From assembly GCA_014649355.1 (NCBI GenBank), contig BMSW01000005.1:1-64000 (forward strand): DNA of 64,000 nucleotides, in the 5' to 3' direction. Below are positions 36,190 to 45,451 of this stretch, piece after piece; the first letter of the stretch is position 1, and the number at the start of each line of letters is the position of its first letter. A model generated the notes under the pieces. It had not been told where the DNA came from and did not search any database. It saw only the letters and a program-made list of their open reading frames with translations. A program made the translations under genes and the position numbers. Origin of the DNA: Streptomyces althioticus (GTDB taxonomy: Bacteria > Actinomycetota > Actinomycetes > Streptomycetales > Streptomycetaceae).

Positions 36190-38718
36190 TCAGTGTCGCG
36201 CCACCGCCACCTCCCCGTCCCCGCCCGTACCGGGAACGACCGCCAGCGCCCCGTCCCGGTCGGTCCTCAGCACGGCCGCTCCCCGGGCCCGCAGCACCTC
36301 CACGGTCCCCGGAGCGGGGTGACCGTAGGAGTTGTCCTCGCCGGTGCTGATCAGCGCCAGGCGCGGTGCGGCGAGGCTCAACAGGCCGGGGTCCTGGTAG
36401 GCCGAGCCGTGGTGGGCGACCTTGAGGACGTCGACGCCGGCCAGGTCCCGCGCCGCGGGCGACCGGGCCAGGGCACGCTGGGCCGGGGGCTCCAGGTCGC
36501 CGAGGAGCAGCAGGCGCAGGCCCTCGGTGCGGACCAGCATGGCCACGCTGGCGTCGTTCGGTCCCTCCACCGTCGGGTGACCGCCGGGCGGCGGCCACAC
36601 CACCTCCCAGGACAGGTCCCCGGCCCTGCGCCGCTCCCCCGCGCCGACCCGTGCCACGGGGACGCCCGCGGCGGCCGCGGCTCTCCGGACGGCCGCCGCC
36701 TGGTCGGCCGGCTCCTCAAGACCCGTGGTCCCGATGCCGCCCACCTCGCGTCCCCGCAGCACCCCGGTCAGCCCGGCCACGTGGTCGGCGTGGAAGTGGG
36801 TGAGGACGACGAGCGGGACGCGGGTGACGCCGAGGGAGCGCAGGCAGCGGTCGACCGGCTCCGGGTCGGGCCCGGTGTCCACGACCACCCCGGCGCCGTC
36901 CCCGGCCGCCAGCACCAGCGCGTCGCCCTGCCCCACGTCGCACATCACCATCCGCCAGTCCGGCGGCGGCCACCCGGTGATCGTGCGCACCAGCGGCCGG
37001 GGCTGCACCACCAGCAGCGCCAGCAGCAGCGCGCTCGCCGCGCACCACCAGGGGTGCCGCAGCAGCCGGCGCCCCACGAGCAGCGCGGCCACGGTGACCG
37101 CGCCGAGTGCCGCCGCCCCCGTCCAGCCGCCCGGCCAGTCCACGCCGGCGCCCGGCATCGCCGCACCGGTCCGGGCGACCCGCGCGATCCACCCGGCGGG
37201 CCAGCCCGCGCACCACGCCACCGCCTCCGCCAACGGCATCGTGACCGGCGCGGCAGCCAGGGCGAGGAAGCCGAGCACGGTGGCCGGGGCGAGCGCGGCC
37301 TCGGCGAGCAGGTTGCACGGGATCGCCACCAGGCTCACCCGGGCCGACAGCACGGCCACCACCGGGGCGCACAGCGCCTGCGCGGCACCGGCGGCCGCCA
37401 GCGCCTCCGCGATGCGGGGCGGCACCCCGTGACGGCGCAGCGCCTCGCTCCAGCGCGGGGCGAGGGTGAGCAGCGCACCGGTCGCCAGCACGGAGAGCAG
37501 GAAGCCGTAGCTGCGGGACAGCCACGGGTCGTACAGCACGAGCAGCAGGACGGCCGTCGCCAGGGCCGGGACGAGGGATCTGCGGCGGCCGGTGGCGAGC
37601 GCGAGCAGCGCCACGGAACCGCAGGCGGCGGCGCGCAGCACGCTGGGGTCCGGCCGGCACACGACGACGAACGCCAGGGACAGCACCCCGCCCAGGACCG
37701 CCGTGGCCCGCAGCGAGATGCCGAGGCGGGGCGCGAGCCCGCGCCGCTCGGCCCGCTGCGCCAGCCCCGGCGGACCGAGGAGCAGGGCGAGCAGGATGGT
37801 GAAGTTGGCCCCGGACACGGCGAGCGTGTGGGTGAGGTCGGTCTCCCGGAACGCCCGGTCCAGCTCCGGCGTCACCCGCGAGGTGTCCCCGACGACCAGC
37901 CCCGGCAGCAGCGCCCGCGCGTCCTCCGGCAGATCCTCGGTCGCCTCCCGCAGTCCGGCGCGCAGCCGTCCCGCGAGCCGCTGCGGGGCCGAGGGACCGC
38001 CCACGGCCCGCGGACCCTCTCGGCCGTCCACCCGCAGCACGGCCGCGAACCGGTCGCCGCCCTCCCGCGCCGGTGCGAGCCCCGCCTCGACCCGCAGCCG
38101 GGTGGAGGGCAGCAGGGACAGCCAGGGCGAGCCCCGGCCGGCGGCGGGCGCGGCCGGCTGCCGGTCGCCGGTGCCGACGATCAGCAGGACCGGCGCCCGG
38201 GTTGTCCGCGCCGCTGCCCCGGTCCGCTCCACGCGCCGCACCTCGGCCTCGATCAGCACGGACACCGGGGCCATGCGGTTGCCGCTGACCCGGGGCCGCG
38301 TGAGCCGTGGATCCGCGGTGACCTCCACCTCCGCGAGCACCCGGGCGTACTGCCGGGCCAGTTCGGGGACGGGACCGCTGCGGACGTCCGCGCCGTGCAG
38401 TCCCGCCGAACCCGCGGCTGCCGCGACGCAGAGCAGGGTGGCCGCCACGGCGTGGACGGTGACGGACCGCCGCGTCACACGCCGACGGGTCAGGAGCAGG
38501 CGGTCGCGCGTCGACAGCAGGACGGCGGCGGCCAGGACCGAGGCGACGACGGTCGTCACCGCCCAGCCCGGCGGGGCGTGCAGCATCACCGCCGCCGTGG
38601 CCCAGGCGGCGAGGGCGGGCGGGACCAGCCGGAGGTCGGCCGGTCCCTCCTGCCGGGGCCGGGAGGCGTCCGCCCGCTCGGCCGAGGCCTCGGGGCCGGC
38701 ACGCGTGCGGGCGCTCAT
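36190..38718 (-). CDS. comEC: ComEC/Rec2-family DNA-uptake channel protein (842 aa)
   Basis: The N-terminal ~600 residues form a DUF4131/competence membrane domain with many hydrophobic segments (TLAVSGANFTILLALLLGPPG is the conserved loop entering the channel). The C-terminal ~210 residues are a metallo-beta-lactamase domain with THFHADH (640-646), GDLEPPAQRAL and VAHHGSAYQDP. ComEC is the inner-membrane DNA channel of natural transformation. ATG 38718 overlaps the comEA stop (ATGA). Streptomyces is not known to be naturally competent, so the role here is open. Confidence 0.9.
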   Translation of the reverse strand: MSARTRAGPEASAERADASRPRQEGPADLRLVPPALAAWATAAVMLHAPPGWAVTTVVASVLAAAVLLSTRDRLLLTRRRVTRRSVTVHAVAATLLCVAAAAGSAGLHGADVRSGPVPELARQYARVLAEVEVTADPRLTRPRVSGNRMAPVSVLIEAEVRRVERTGAAARTTRAPVLLIVGTGDRQPAAPAAGRGSPWLSLLPSTRLRVEAGLAPAREGGDRFAAVLRVDGREGPRAVGGPSAPQRLAGRLRAGLREATEDLPEDARALLPGLVVGDTSRVTPELDRAFRETDLTHTLAVSGANFTILLALLLGPPGLAQRAERRGLAPRLGISLRATAVLGGVLSLAFVVVCRPDPSVLRAAACGSVALLALATGRRRSLVPALATAVLLLVLYDPWLSRSYGFLLSVLATGALLTLAPRWSEALRRHGVPPRIAEALAAAGAAQALCAPVVAVLSARVSLVAIPCNLLAEAALAPATVLGFLALAAAPVTMPLAEAVAWCAGWPAGWIARVARTGAAMPGAGVDWPGGWTGAAALGAVTVAALLVGRRLLRHPWWCAASALLLALLVVQPRPLVRTITGWPPPDWRMVMCDVGQGDALVLAAGDGAGVVVDTGPDPEPVDRCLRSLGVTRVPLVVLTHFHADHVAGLTGVLRGREVGGIGTTGLEEPADQAAAVRRAAAAAGVPVARVGAGERRRAGDLSWEVVWPPPGGHPTVEGPNDASVAMLVRTEGLRLLLLGDLEPPAQRALARSPAARDLAGVDVLKVAHHGSAYQDPGLLSLAAPRLALISTGEDNSYGHPAPGTVEVLRARGAAVLRTDRDGALAVVPGTGGDGEVAVARH

Positions 38719-40091
38719 GGCCGTACGAGGTCGCGCAGGTCGGCGAAGCGGCGGTCGCCGATGCCGTTGACCTCCCGCAGTTCGTCCACCGAGCGGAACC
38801 CGCCGTTGCGGGTGCGGTAGTCGACGATGTGCTGGGCGAGGACGGGGCCGACACCGGGGAGGGTGTCGAGCTGGTCGACGGTGGCGGTGTTGAGGGAGAC
38901 GGGAGCCGTGGGACCGGCCGCCGCTCCCGTGCCCGCGGGGGCCGCCGCTGCGGCCGGCGCCGGTCCGCCCACCACCACCTGCTCGCCGTCGACGAGGAAC
39001 CGGGCGCGGTTGAGACCGCCCGTCCTCGTGCCGGGCCGCACCCCGCCCGCCGCCTTCAGCGCGTCCTCGACCCGTGAGCCCGCGGGCAGACGGTGGACGC
39101 CCGGGTCCCGCACCTTGCCGCTGACGTCGACCACGATCTCGGAAGCCGCCGTCCCGCCCGACTGCCCGAAGGAACCCGGGGCGGCCGAGGGGCCTCCTCC
39201 GCCGTCCACGCCCTCCCCCTGCGCGGCCGGAGCCGCCCGCACCACCTCCGGCGCCCGCACCGGCTGGGTGCGCCCGGACCAGAAGTGCTGCACGGCGAGG
39301 ACGAGCGCGAGCGCGAGCAGCGCCGAGAGCGCCACGACACTCCGCCGCTCCAGCCCGCACCGGGCCTGCACCCACAGCGGCAGCCGCTCCCGCAGCGCGG
39401 GGCCGAACCGGCCGGGCGGCGGCCCCGGCGGCGGTTCCTGCGGCGGTTCCGGTTCCGGCACGCCGTCAGGCGTCTCCCGGTCGGCCGGGCGCGGAGAGGC
39501 GGCCGCGTCCCGGCCAGGGTGGGCGGCGGGCAGGCGCACCGGGTAGGTGGCCGGCTCCTCGCCCTCCGGGCCGACGCCGAGGAACCGCCCGGGGCGGGCC
39601 GCATCCGCGCCCCGTCCGCCCGACCCGACGACCGGAGGCGCCCCCGCGCGGTCCGGCAGCCGCCTCAGTTCCAGCGTCCGCTCCACGGCCGGGTCCCGTC
39701 GCCGCCCACCAGCGCTCCGAGGCCCCGTCAGCAGCGCGTGCCCCGCGCCGCCCTGACGGTCCACCACCACGACGCGGCGACGCGGTTGAGGAGGCACGTC
39801 GTGCTTCCCTCCCGCGGAGGCGTGCCCCTCCCGCGCCCAGCTCGGCGCTCTCCGCGCGGCCGGGCGCCCGCCGCGCACGACCGCCGGCTCCGCGCCGAAG
39901 AGAGTCTCCGCACGGCGCCGGATCTCCTCCCCCGGATCCTGACGGTCGGCGTCCCGGGACCACGCGCGCCCCCGGCTCGGGCGGCCCCGGCGGTGACGGT
40001 GACGGTGGTGGGAGGCGCGTCCGTCGGACAGGGGCCCGCGCCCCGGACCACTCGTCGGAACAGCGGTACGCGTATGTGATCGAAGTGCCAT
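38715..40091 (-). CDS. comEA: ComEA-like DNA-binding membrane protein with long N-terminal tail (458 aa)
   Basis: The first ~230 residues are Arg/Pro/Gly rich and probably disordered. One membrane segment follows (SVVALSALLALALVLAVQHFW), then a SLBB domain (VVDVSGKVRDPGVHRLPAGSRVEDAL) and two helix-hairpin-helix motifs (LNTATVDQLDTLPGVGPVLAQHIVDYR; VNGIGDRRFADLRDL). The C-terminal part is the canonical ComEA that binds incoming DNA outside the membrane. Coupled by ATGA to comEC. The start is uncertain: ATG 40091 is used; no strong ribosome site is seen. Confidence 0.85.
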   Translation of the reverse strand: MALRSHTRTAVPTSGPGRGPLSDGRASHHRHRHRRGRPSRGRAWSRDADRQDPGEEIRRRAETLFGAEPAVVRGGRPAARRAPSWAREGHASAGGKHDVPPQPRRRVVVVDRQGGAGHALLTGPRSAGGRRRDPAVERTLELRRLPDRAGAPPVVGSGGRGADAARPGRFLGVGPEGEEPATYPVRLPAAHPGRDAAASPRPADRETPDGVPEPEPPQEPPPGPPPGRFGPALRERLPLWVQARCGLERRSVVALSALLALALVLAVQHFWSGRTQPVRAPEVVRAAPAAQGEGVDGGGGPSAAPGSFGQSGGTAASEIVVDVSGKVRDPGVHRLPAGSRVEDALKAAGGVRPGTRTGGLNRARFLVDGEQVVVGGPAPAAAAAPAGTGAAAGPTAPVSLNTATVDQLDTLPGVGPVLAQHIVDYRTRNGGFRSVDELREVNGIGDRRFADLRDLVRP

Positions 40092-40202
40092 GCGACGAGG
40101 GTGGGGCACCACCGCGCCCTCGCGATGATCATGGTCGAAATCCGTGGACGGGCACCCGCTTGTGGAAAACCCCGTCACCCGTCCGAGGGGACACGTCTCC
40201 CT

Positions 40203-40262
40203 GCGAGCCTCACCGCGCCGGAACCACGCCGGAACCACGCCCCCGCGAGCCTCACCGCGCCG
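40203..40262. repeat. Direct repeat that copies the degV stop-codon region
   Basis: An 18-bp sequence (GCGAGCCTCACCGCGCCG) occurs at 40203-40220 and again at 40245-40262, where it contains the degV stop codon. A GGAACCACGCC pair lies between them at about 40220-40240. The degV gene end therefore seems to have been duplicated once. Confidence 0.75.
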
Positions 40263-41097
40263 AGACCACGACCCCCAGCAGCCCGGGCCCCGTGTGCGCC
40301 CCGATCACCGCGCCCACCTCGCTGACGTGCAGCTCCGACAGCCCCGGCAGCCGGGTGCGCAGCCGGTCGGCCAGGGCGGAGGCGCGTTCCGGGGCGGAGA
40401 GATGGTGGACGGCGACGTCCACCTCCGCGCCGCCCGCCCGGTCCGCCGCGATCTCCTCCAGGCGGGCGATGGCCCTGGACGCCGTCCGCACCTTCTCCAG
40501 CGGTTCGATGCGGCCTCCGGCCAGCTGGAGCAGCGGCTTGACGGCGAGGGCGGAGCCCAACAGCGCCTGGGCCGCGCCGATCCGGCCGCCCCGGCGCAGA
40601 TAGTCGAGCGTGTCGACGTAGAAGTAGGCCGAGGTGCCCGCCGCCCGCTTCTCCGCCGCGGTGACCGCCTCGTCCACGGTGCCACCCGCCTCCGCCGTCT
40701 CCGCGGCCGCGAGCGCGCAGAAGCCGAGCGCCATCGCGATCATGCCGGTGTCGACCACGCGGACCGGCACCGGCGCCTCACGGGCCGCGAGGGCCGCCGC
40801 GTCGTAGGTGCCGGACAGCTCGGCGGAGAGATGGAGGGAGACGATGCCGGTCGCACCGGACTCGGCGGCCCTGCGGTAGGTCTCCGCGAAGAGCTCCGGG
40901 CTGGGCCGGGACGTCGTGACGGGACGCCGCTTCTGCAAAGCCTGGGCGAGGGAGCGGGTGGAGATCTCGGTGCCCTCCTCGAGGGCGCGGTCCCCCAGCA
41001 CCACGGTCAGGGGTACCGCCGTGATGCCGTGCCGCTCCATCGTCCGGGCCGGAAGGTAGGCCGTTGAATCGGTGACGATCGCGACATGGCGGGACAT
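40252..41097 (-). CDS. DegV-family fatty-acid-binding protein (281 aa)
   Basis: DegV fold: IVTDSTAYLPA at the N-terminus with the conserved Asp-Ser-Thr, GDRALEEGTEIS, TSRPSPELFAETYR (TSQPS-type lipid-head contact), LHLSAELSGTYDAA and VIGAHTGPGLLGV near the C-terminus. The family binds a fatty acid and, in Firmicutes, feeds fatty-acid kinase FakA; no FakA gene is seen here. The start ATG 41097 has no ribosome site but a TAACCT hexamer 7 nt upstream. Confidence 0.92.
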   Translation of the reverse strand: MSRHVAIVTDSTAYLPARTMERHGITAVPLTVVLGDRALEEGTEISTRSLAQALQKRRPVTTSRPSPELFAETYRRAAESGATGIVSLHLSAELSGTYDAAALAAREAPVPVRVVDTGMIAMALGFCALAAAETAEAGGTVDEAVTAAEKRAAGTSAYFYVDTLDYLRRGGRIGAAQALLGSALAVKPLLQLAGGRIEPLEKVRTASRAIARLEEIAADRAGGAEVDVAVHHLSAPERASALADRLRTRLPGLSELHVSEVGAVIGAHTGPGLLGVVVSAR

Positions 41098-41104
41098 GAG
41101 CTGG

Positions 41105-41110
41105 AGGTTA
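41105..41110 (-). promoter_or_regulatory. Candidate -10 for a leaderless degV mRNA
   Basis: TAACCT on the minus strand lies 7 nt before the ATG at 41097 with no Shine-Dalgarno sequence. Confidence 0.4.
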
Positions 41111-41190
41111 CCTGCCGGGGTGGCCCCGCGGCAGCCCGGGCTCGTGGGGGCGTCGTCCGCCGCGGGGCGCCGGTGCCGCTCAGGCGGCGG

Positions 41191-41943
41191 TCACGTGGTG
41201 GATTCGGGGCGCGGCTTCTTCTGCCAGGGGTAGGCGGGGCGCGGGGCGGCCGGGGCGATGGCGGGCCGCTCCTGGTCGTCGCCCTGCCGCGGCTCCGCCT
41301 CCTGCCGGGCGGTGTCCGGCCAGGTCTGGCCGGGTCCGGCGGCGTCGGCGGCCGGGGCCTCGGGCCAGCGCGGGGGTGCGGGCGTGGACGGCTGGTCCGT
41401 GGTGGTCCAGTGCCTCAGGGCGCCGGCCTCCATGTCGATCTGCTCGCTCAGCGAGTCGAGGTCGTCGTCCGCGAAGCGGCGGGCGCGGTCGCGGGTGGCC
41501 CAGCGCAGGGAGTCGGCGGAGCTGGTGATGCGCTCGGTGCGCTCGCGGAGGCCGGGCAGGCGCGCGGCCAGCGTCGAGCGGTCCGGCTCCCCTTCCAGGC
41601 GGCGCAGTTCGGCGTCCAGCTCGTGGCCGTGCGCGCTGAGGCGCTGGAAGAGGGCGAGGGACTCCTTCACGGAGCCGTCCTCGGCGGCGACCGCCTCCAG
41701 GGCGTCCTGCGTGGCCCGCATCGAGGTGCGCAGCTTCAGCCGGAGCTGGGCGATCTCGCCGGCCGGACCGGTCTGCGCGAACGCCTTGGCGCGCAGGGTG
41801 TGGTCCTCGACCGTGCGGCGGGCCTGGTGGATGTGGCGGTCCGCGCTGCGCTTGGCGGCGCCGACGACCTTCACCGTGGCGTACACGCCCAGGGCCACGA
41901 AGAGCACGAAAAGCAGGGCGATCACTGCGAACACCGCTTCCAC
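41191..41943 (-). CDS. Single-pass membrane protein with coiled coil, unknown function (250 aa)
   Basis: One N-terminal membrane helix (residues ~4-26, VFAVIALLFVLFVALGVYATV) is followed by ~130 residues of charged heptad-like helix (LRLKLRTSMRATQDALEAV, LFQRLSAHGHELDAELRRLEG) and a Pro-rich C-terminal tail ending KKPRPESTT. The cytoplasmic coiled coil suggests a scaffold or envelope-associated protein; the family is conserved next to leuS in Streptomyces by my recollection. The GTG at 41943 is chosen for the GGAGGAGG 7-8 nt upstream. No enzymatic motif. Confidence 0.75.
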   Translation of the reverse strand: MEAVFAVIALLFVLFVALGVYATVKVVGAAKRSADRHIHQARRTVEDHTLRAKAFAQTGPAGEIAQLRLKLRTSMRATQDALEAVAAEDGSVKESLALFQRLSAHGHELDAELRRLEGEPDRSTLAARLPGLRERTERITSSADSLRWATRDRARRFADDDLDSLSEQIDMEAGALRHWTTTDQPSTPAPPRWPEAPAADAAGPGQTWPDTARQEAEPRQGDDQERPAIAPAAPRPAYPWQKKPRPESTT

Positions 41944-42091
41944 GAGGCTCCTCCTCCGGGCACGCACGGTCGGTCCCGGCACATGTCGTGCCGCTTCTCC
42001 ACGGTAAACGCAACGGGCAGGCCCGGAGTTCCGGCGGAACCCCGAACCTGCCCGCAGACGACGCGACGGCTACCCGTAAGGGTCAGGAAGG

Positions 42092-44962
42092 TCAGGCCGG
42101 AACGATGTTCACCAGCTTCGGCGCCCGCACGATCACCTTCCGGATCCCGGCGCCGTCCAGCGCCGCGACCACGCGCTCGTCGGCCAGGGCGGTCTTCTCC
42201 AGCTCGTCGTCGGAGATGCCCGGGGACACCTCCAGCCGGGCCTTCACCTTGCCCTTGATCTGGACCACGCAGGTGACGGTCTCGTCGACCACGTACGCCG
42301 GGTCGGCCACCGGGAAGTCGCGGTGCACCACGGAGTCGGTGTGGCCCAGCTTGCGCCACAGCTCCTCGGCGATGTGCGGGGCCAGCGGCGCGACCAGCAG
42401 CACCAGCGACTCCGCGACCGGCCGCGGCAGCGGGCCGCCCCGCTTGGTCAGGTGGTTGTTCAGCTCGGTGACCTTGGCGATGGCGGTGTTGAAGCGCATG
42501 CCCTCCAGGTCGCCGCGCACGCCGTCGATCGCCTTGTGCAGGGCGCGCAGGGTGTCCTCGTCGACGTCGTCGGTGTCGACGACGGTCACCTCGCCGCTCG
42601 CCTCGTCGACGATGTTGCGCCACAGCCGCTGCAGCAGCCGGAACTGGCCGACGACCGCGCGGGTGTCCCACGGGCGGGAGACGTCCAGCGGGCCCATGGC
42701 CATCTCGTACAGGCGCAGCGTGTCGGCGCCGTACTCGGCGCAGATCTCGTCGGGGGTGACCGCGTTCTTCAGGGACTTGCCCATCTTGCCCAGCAGGCGG
42801 GTGACGCGCTCGCCCTGGTACCAGTAGCCGCCGTCGCGCTCCTCCACCTCGGCGGCCGGCACGGCGATGCCGCGGCTGTCGCGGTAGACGTAGGCCTGGA
42901 TCATGCCCTGGTTGAACAGCTTGTGGAACGGCTCGGCCGAGGACACGTACCCCAGGTCGTACAGCACCTTGGACCAGAAGCGGGCGTACAGCAGGTGCAG
43001 CACGGCGTGTTCGGCGCCGCCGACGTACAGGTCGACGCCGCCGTGCGGCATGCCCTCGCGCGGGCCCATCCAGTACTGCTCGATCTGCGGGTCGACCAGC
43101 TTCTCGCCGTTGTTCGGGTCCAGGTAGCGCAGCTCGTACCAGCAGGAACCGGCCCAGTTGGGCATGGTGTTGGTCTCGCGGCGGTACTTCTTCGGCCCGT
43201 CGCCCAGGTCCAGGGTGACGTTGACCCAGTCCTCGTTGCGGGACAGGGGCGTCTCGGGCTGGGTGTCGGCGTCGTCCGGGTCGAAGGTGCGGGGGCTGTA
43301 GTCGTCGACCTCGGGCAGCTCCAGCGGCAGCATCGACTCGGGCAGCGCGTGGGCGATGCCGTCCTCGTCGTAGACGATCGGGAAGGGCTCGCCCCAGTAG
43401 CGCTGGCGGCTGAACAGCCAGTCGCGCAGGCGGAAGTTGACGGTGCCCTCGCCGTGGCCCTCGCGCTCCAGCCACTCGGTGATGCGGGCCTTGGCCTCGG
43501 TGACGTCCAGGCCGTCCAGGGAGACGTGCTCGTTGGAGGAGTTGACGATCGTGGCGTCGTGGGAGACGAAGGCGTCGTCCCACGTGGCGGGGTCGGTGCC
43601 GCGGCCGTCGGTCGGCTCGACCACGCACACGACGGGCAGTTCGAAGGCGCGGGCGAAGGCGAAGTCGCGGGTGTCGTGGCCGGGGACGGCCATGATCGCG
43701 CCGGTGCCGTAGCCCATCAGGACGTAGTCGGCGATGAAGACGGGCACCTTCTGCCCGTTGACCGGGTTGGTCGCGTAGGCGCCGGTGAAGACGCCGGTCT
43801 TGTCCTTGGCCTCGGCCTGCCGCTCGACGTCGGACTTGGAGGCGGCCTGCGCGCGGTAGGCGGCGACGGCCTCGGCGGGCGTGGCGTGGCCGCCGGTCCA
43901 CACGTCGTGGGTGCCCTCGGGCCAGGCGGCCGGGGTGAACTTCTCGACCAGCGGGTGCTCGGGCGCCAGCACCATGTAGGTGGCGCCGAACAGGGTGTCG
44001 GGGCGGGTCGTGAAGACGGTGATCTTCTCCCCGTCGATCGGGAAGTCGACGCGGGCGCCCTCGGAGCGACCGATCCAGTTGCGCTGCTGCAGCTTGATCG
44101 CCTCGGGCCAGTCCAGGGCGTCCAGGTCGTCCAGCAGCCGGTCGGCGTAGGCCGTGATGCGCATGTTCCACTGGCGCAGCTTGGCCTTGAAGACGGGGAA
44201 GTTGCCGCGCTCGGAGCGGCCGTCGGCGGTGACCTCCTCGTTGGCCAGCACGGTGCCCAGGCCGGGGCACCAGTTGACGGGCGCGTCGGAGGCGTAGGCC
44301 AGGCGGAACTCGCCCAGGACGTCGGCGCGCTCGGCCTCGGTCAGCTCGCTCCAGGGACGGGTGTGTCCGGGGACCTCGCGCTCACCGGACTCGAACTGCG
44401 CGACCAGCTCGGAGATCGGGCGGGCCTTCTTCGCGTCCTGGTCGTACCAGGAGTTGAAGATCTGCAGGAAGATCCACTGGGTCCACTTGTAGTAGTCCGG
44501 GTCGATCGTCGCGAAGGACCGGCGCTTGTCGTGGCCCAGGCCCAGCCGGCGCAGCTGGACCTGCATGTTCTTCATGTTGGCCTCGGTGGACACGCGGGGG
44601 TGCGTGCCGGTCTGCACCGCGTACTGCTCGGCGGGCAGGCCGAAGGCGTCGAAGCCCAGGGTGTGCAGGACGTTGTGCCCGGTCATGCGCTGGAAGCGGG
44701 CGTAGACGTCGGTGGCGATGTAGCCCAGGGGGTGTCCGACGTGCAGGCCCGCACCCGAGGGGTACGGGAACATGTCCATGATGAACTTCTTGGGCCGCGC
44801 GACCAGCTCCGGATCGCCCGCCAGGTCACCCTTGGGGTTGGGCGCCGCGTACGTGCCCTCGGCGTCCCAGAAGTCCTGCCAGCGTGCCTCGATCTCGGCG
44901 GCCAGGGCCGCCGTGTAGCGGTGCGGCGCGGCCTCCGCGGCTGCGGGGTTCGTCTCGCTCAT
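42092..44962 (-). CDS. leuS: Leucyl-tRNA synthetase (956 aa)
   Basis: A class I synthetase: HVGH (74-77) is the HIGH motif, KMGKS (~723-727) the KMSKS motif, and the editing domain CP1 lies between ([22 protein letters not shown] with the conserved Thr-rich region and Asp pocket). It charges tRNA-Leu and edits mischarged norvaline/isoleucine. The start is taken at ATG 44962 ([11 protein letters not shown]); ATG 44971 is in frame. Upstream lie a short leader peptide rich in Leu codons and a rho-independent terminator, so transcription is probably attenuated by leucine supply. Confidence 0.96.
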   Translation of the reverse strand: MSETNPAAAEAAPHRYTAALAAEIEARWQDFWDAEGTYAAPNPKGDLAGDPELVARPKKFIMDMFPYPSGAGLHVGHPLGYIATDVYARFQRMTGHNVLHTLGFDAFGLPAEQYAVQTGTHPRVSTEANMKNMQVQLRRLGLGHDKRRSFATIDPDYYKWTQWIFLQIFNSWYDQDAKKARPISELVAQFESGEREVPGHTRPWSELTEAERADVLGEFRLAYASDAPVNWCPGLGTVLANEEVTADGRSERGNFPVFKAKLRQWNMRITAYADRLLDDLDALDWPEAIKLQQRNWIGRSEGARVDFPIDGEKITVFTTRPDTLFGATYMVLAPEHPLVEKFTPAAWPEGTHDVWTGGHATPAEAVAAYRAQAASKSDVERQAEAKDKTGVFTGAYATNPVNGQKVPVFIADYVLMGYGTGAIMAVPGHDTRDFAFARAFELPVVCVVEPTDGRGTDPATWDDAFVSHDATIVNSSNEHVSLDGLDVTEAKARITEWLEREGHGEGTVNFRLRDWLFSRQRYWGEPFPIVYDEDGIAHALPESMLPLELPEVDDYSPRTFDPDDADTQPETPLSRNEDWVNVTLDLGDGPKKYRRETNTMPNWAGSCWYELRYLDPNNGEKLVDPQIEQYWMGPREGMPHGGVDLYVGGAEHAVLHLLYARFWSKVLYDLGYVSSAEPFHKLFNQGMIQAYVYRDSRGIAVPAAEVEERDGGYWYQGERVTRLLGKMGKSLKNAVTPDEICAEYGADTLRLYEMAMGPLDVSRPWDTRAVVGQFRLLQRLWRNIVDEASGEVTVVDTDDVDEDTLRALHKAIDGVRGDLEGMRFNTAIAKVTELNNHLTKRGGPLPRPVAESLVLLVAPLAPHIAEELWRKLGHTDSVVHRDFPVADPAYVVDETVTCVVQIKGKVKARLEVSPGISDDELEKTALADERVVAALDGAGIRKVIVRAPKLVNIVPA

Positions 44963-45017
44963 GATCCTCAAAGCTCCATCGATCGTCTCTGCCTGCTGCT
45001 GCGACTTCCTGGAAATG

Positions 45018-45041
45018 AAAAAACCCCTCGCACAGGAGGGG
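45018..45041 (-). terminator. Attenuator terminator in the leuS leader
   Basis: CCCCTC and GAGGGG pair with a 6-nt loop and are followed by TTTTTT, a textbook intrinsic terminator, rare in this G+C-rich genome. It lies between the leader peptide and leuS. Immediately 5' in the RNA are two further helices: 45056-45066 with 45073-45082, and 45045-45054 with 45088-45097, the latter covering the leader stop codon. Confidence 0.85.
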
Positions 45042-45088
45042 ACGCCGCGCCGATTCCGACCTGCCGGAACATCGGCGGTCGGGACTGA

Positions 45089-45127
45089 TCAGCGCGGCTC
45101 GCTAAGCAGAAGGCGTACGGCACGCAT
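45089..45127 (-). CDS. leuS leader peptide (12 aa)
   Basis: ATG at 45127 encodes MRAVRLLLSEPR and a TGA at 45089-45091. Three consecutive Leu codons (CTT, CTG, CTT) include two CTT codons, which are scarce in Streptomyces. The last codons and stop lie inside the 5' arm (45088-45097) of a helix whose 3' arm (45045-45054) abuts the terminator. A ribosome stalled at the Leu codons would cover this arm and change the fold. Classical attenuators ahead of leuS have been predicted for some Streptomyces species (published comparative work, from memory). Confidence 0.85.
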   Translation of the reverse strand: MRAVRLLLSEPR

Positions 45128-45133
45128 GCGGTC

Positions 45134-45139
45134 AGGGTA
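45134..45139 (-). promoter_or_regulatory. Candidate -10 of the leuS leader promoter
   Basis: TACCCT on the minus strand lies 6 nt before the leader ATG at 45127 with no ribosome site, so the leader peptide may be translated from a leaderless transcript. A weak inverted repeat GTTAC/GTAAC lies further upstream at 45198-45212. Confidence 0.45.
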
Positions 45140-45349
45140 CCGCAGGGACGGATCTCGCCGCGACGCCCTTCCACAAGGCACTGAACAATGGTCAAAAGTT
45201 ACTTCGCGTAACAACCCCTAAGCGGACAACACAACGGCCTCATTGTCCTTTGATAACAGCGCAATAACTCAAAGCTGGTACTGACGGGTACGACGAGGCT
45301 TAGAGTTCGGCAGCGGGACCGCTTTACCGAACCGTTCGGAGTTGCCCCC

Positions 45350-45451
45350 ATGAACCCTCGTCCACTCGGCAGCCCACCCCCCGCTCGGGGCAGGTCGGCT
45401 GCGACTCCGTCGTACCCGCTGTGCGTCCGGACGTCCGGAGGTGCGTCGTGA
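45350..45451 (+). CDS. Possible short upstream ORF overlapping the bis-heme membrane gene (33 aa)
   Basis: ATG at 45350 (MNPRPLGSPPPARG...) has GGAG about 8 nt upstream and its TGA overlaps the GTG start of the next gene (GTGA), the arrangement expected for translational coupling. The peptide is Pro/Arg/Ser rich and unrecognised. It could be a regulatory uORF or a chance frame. Confidence 0.4.
   Translation: MNPRPLGSPPPARGRSAATPSYPLCVRTSGGAS

Noticed and set aside
45018..45127. T-box riboswitch before leuS
   Set aside because: No T-box core sequence (the GGTGG...ACCGCG type) is present, while a Leu-codon leader peptide is.
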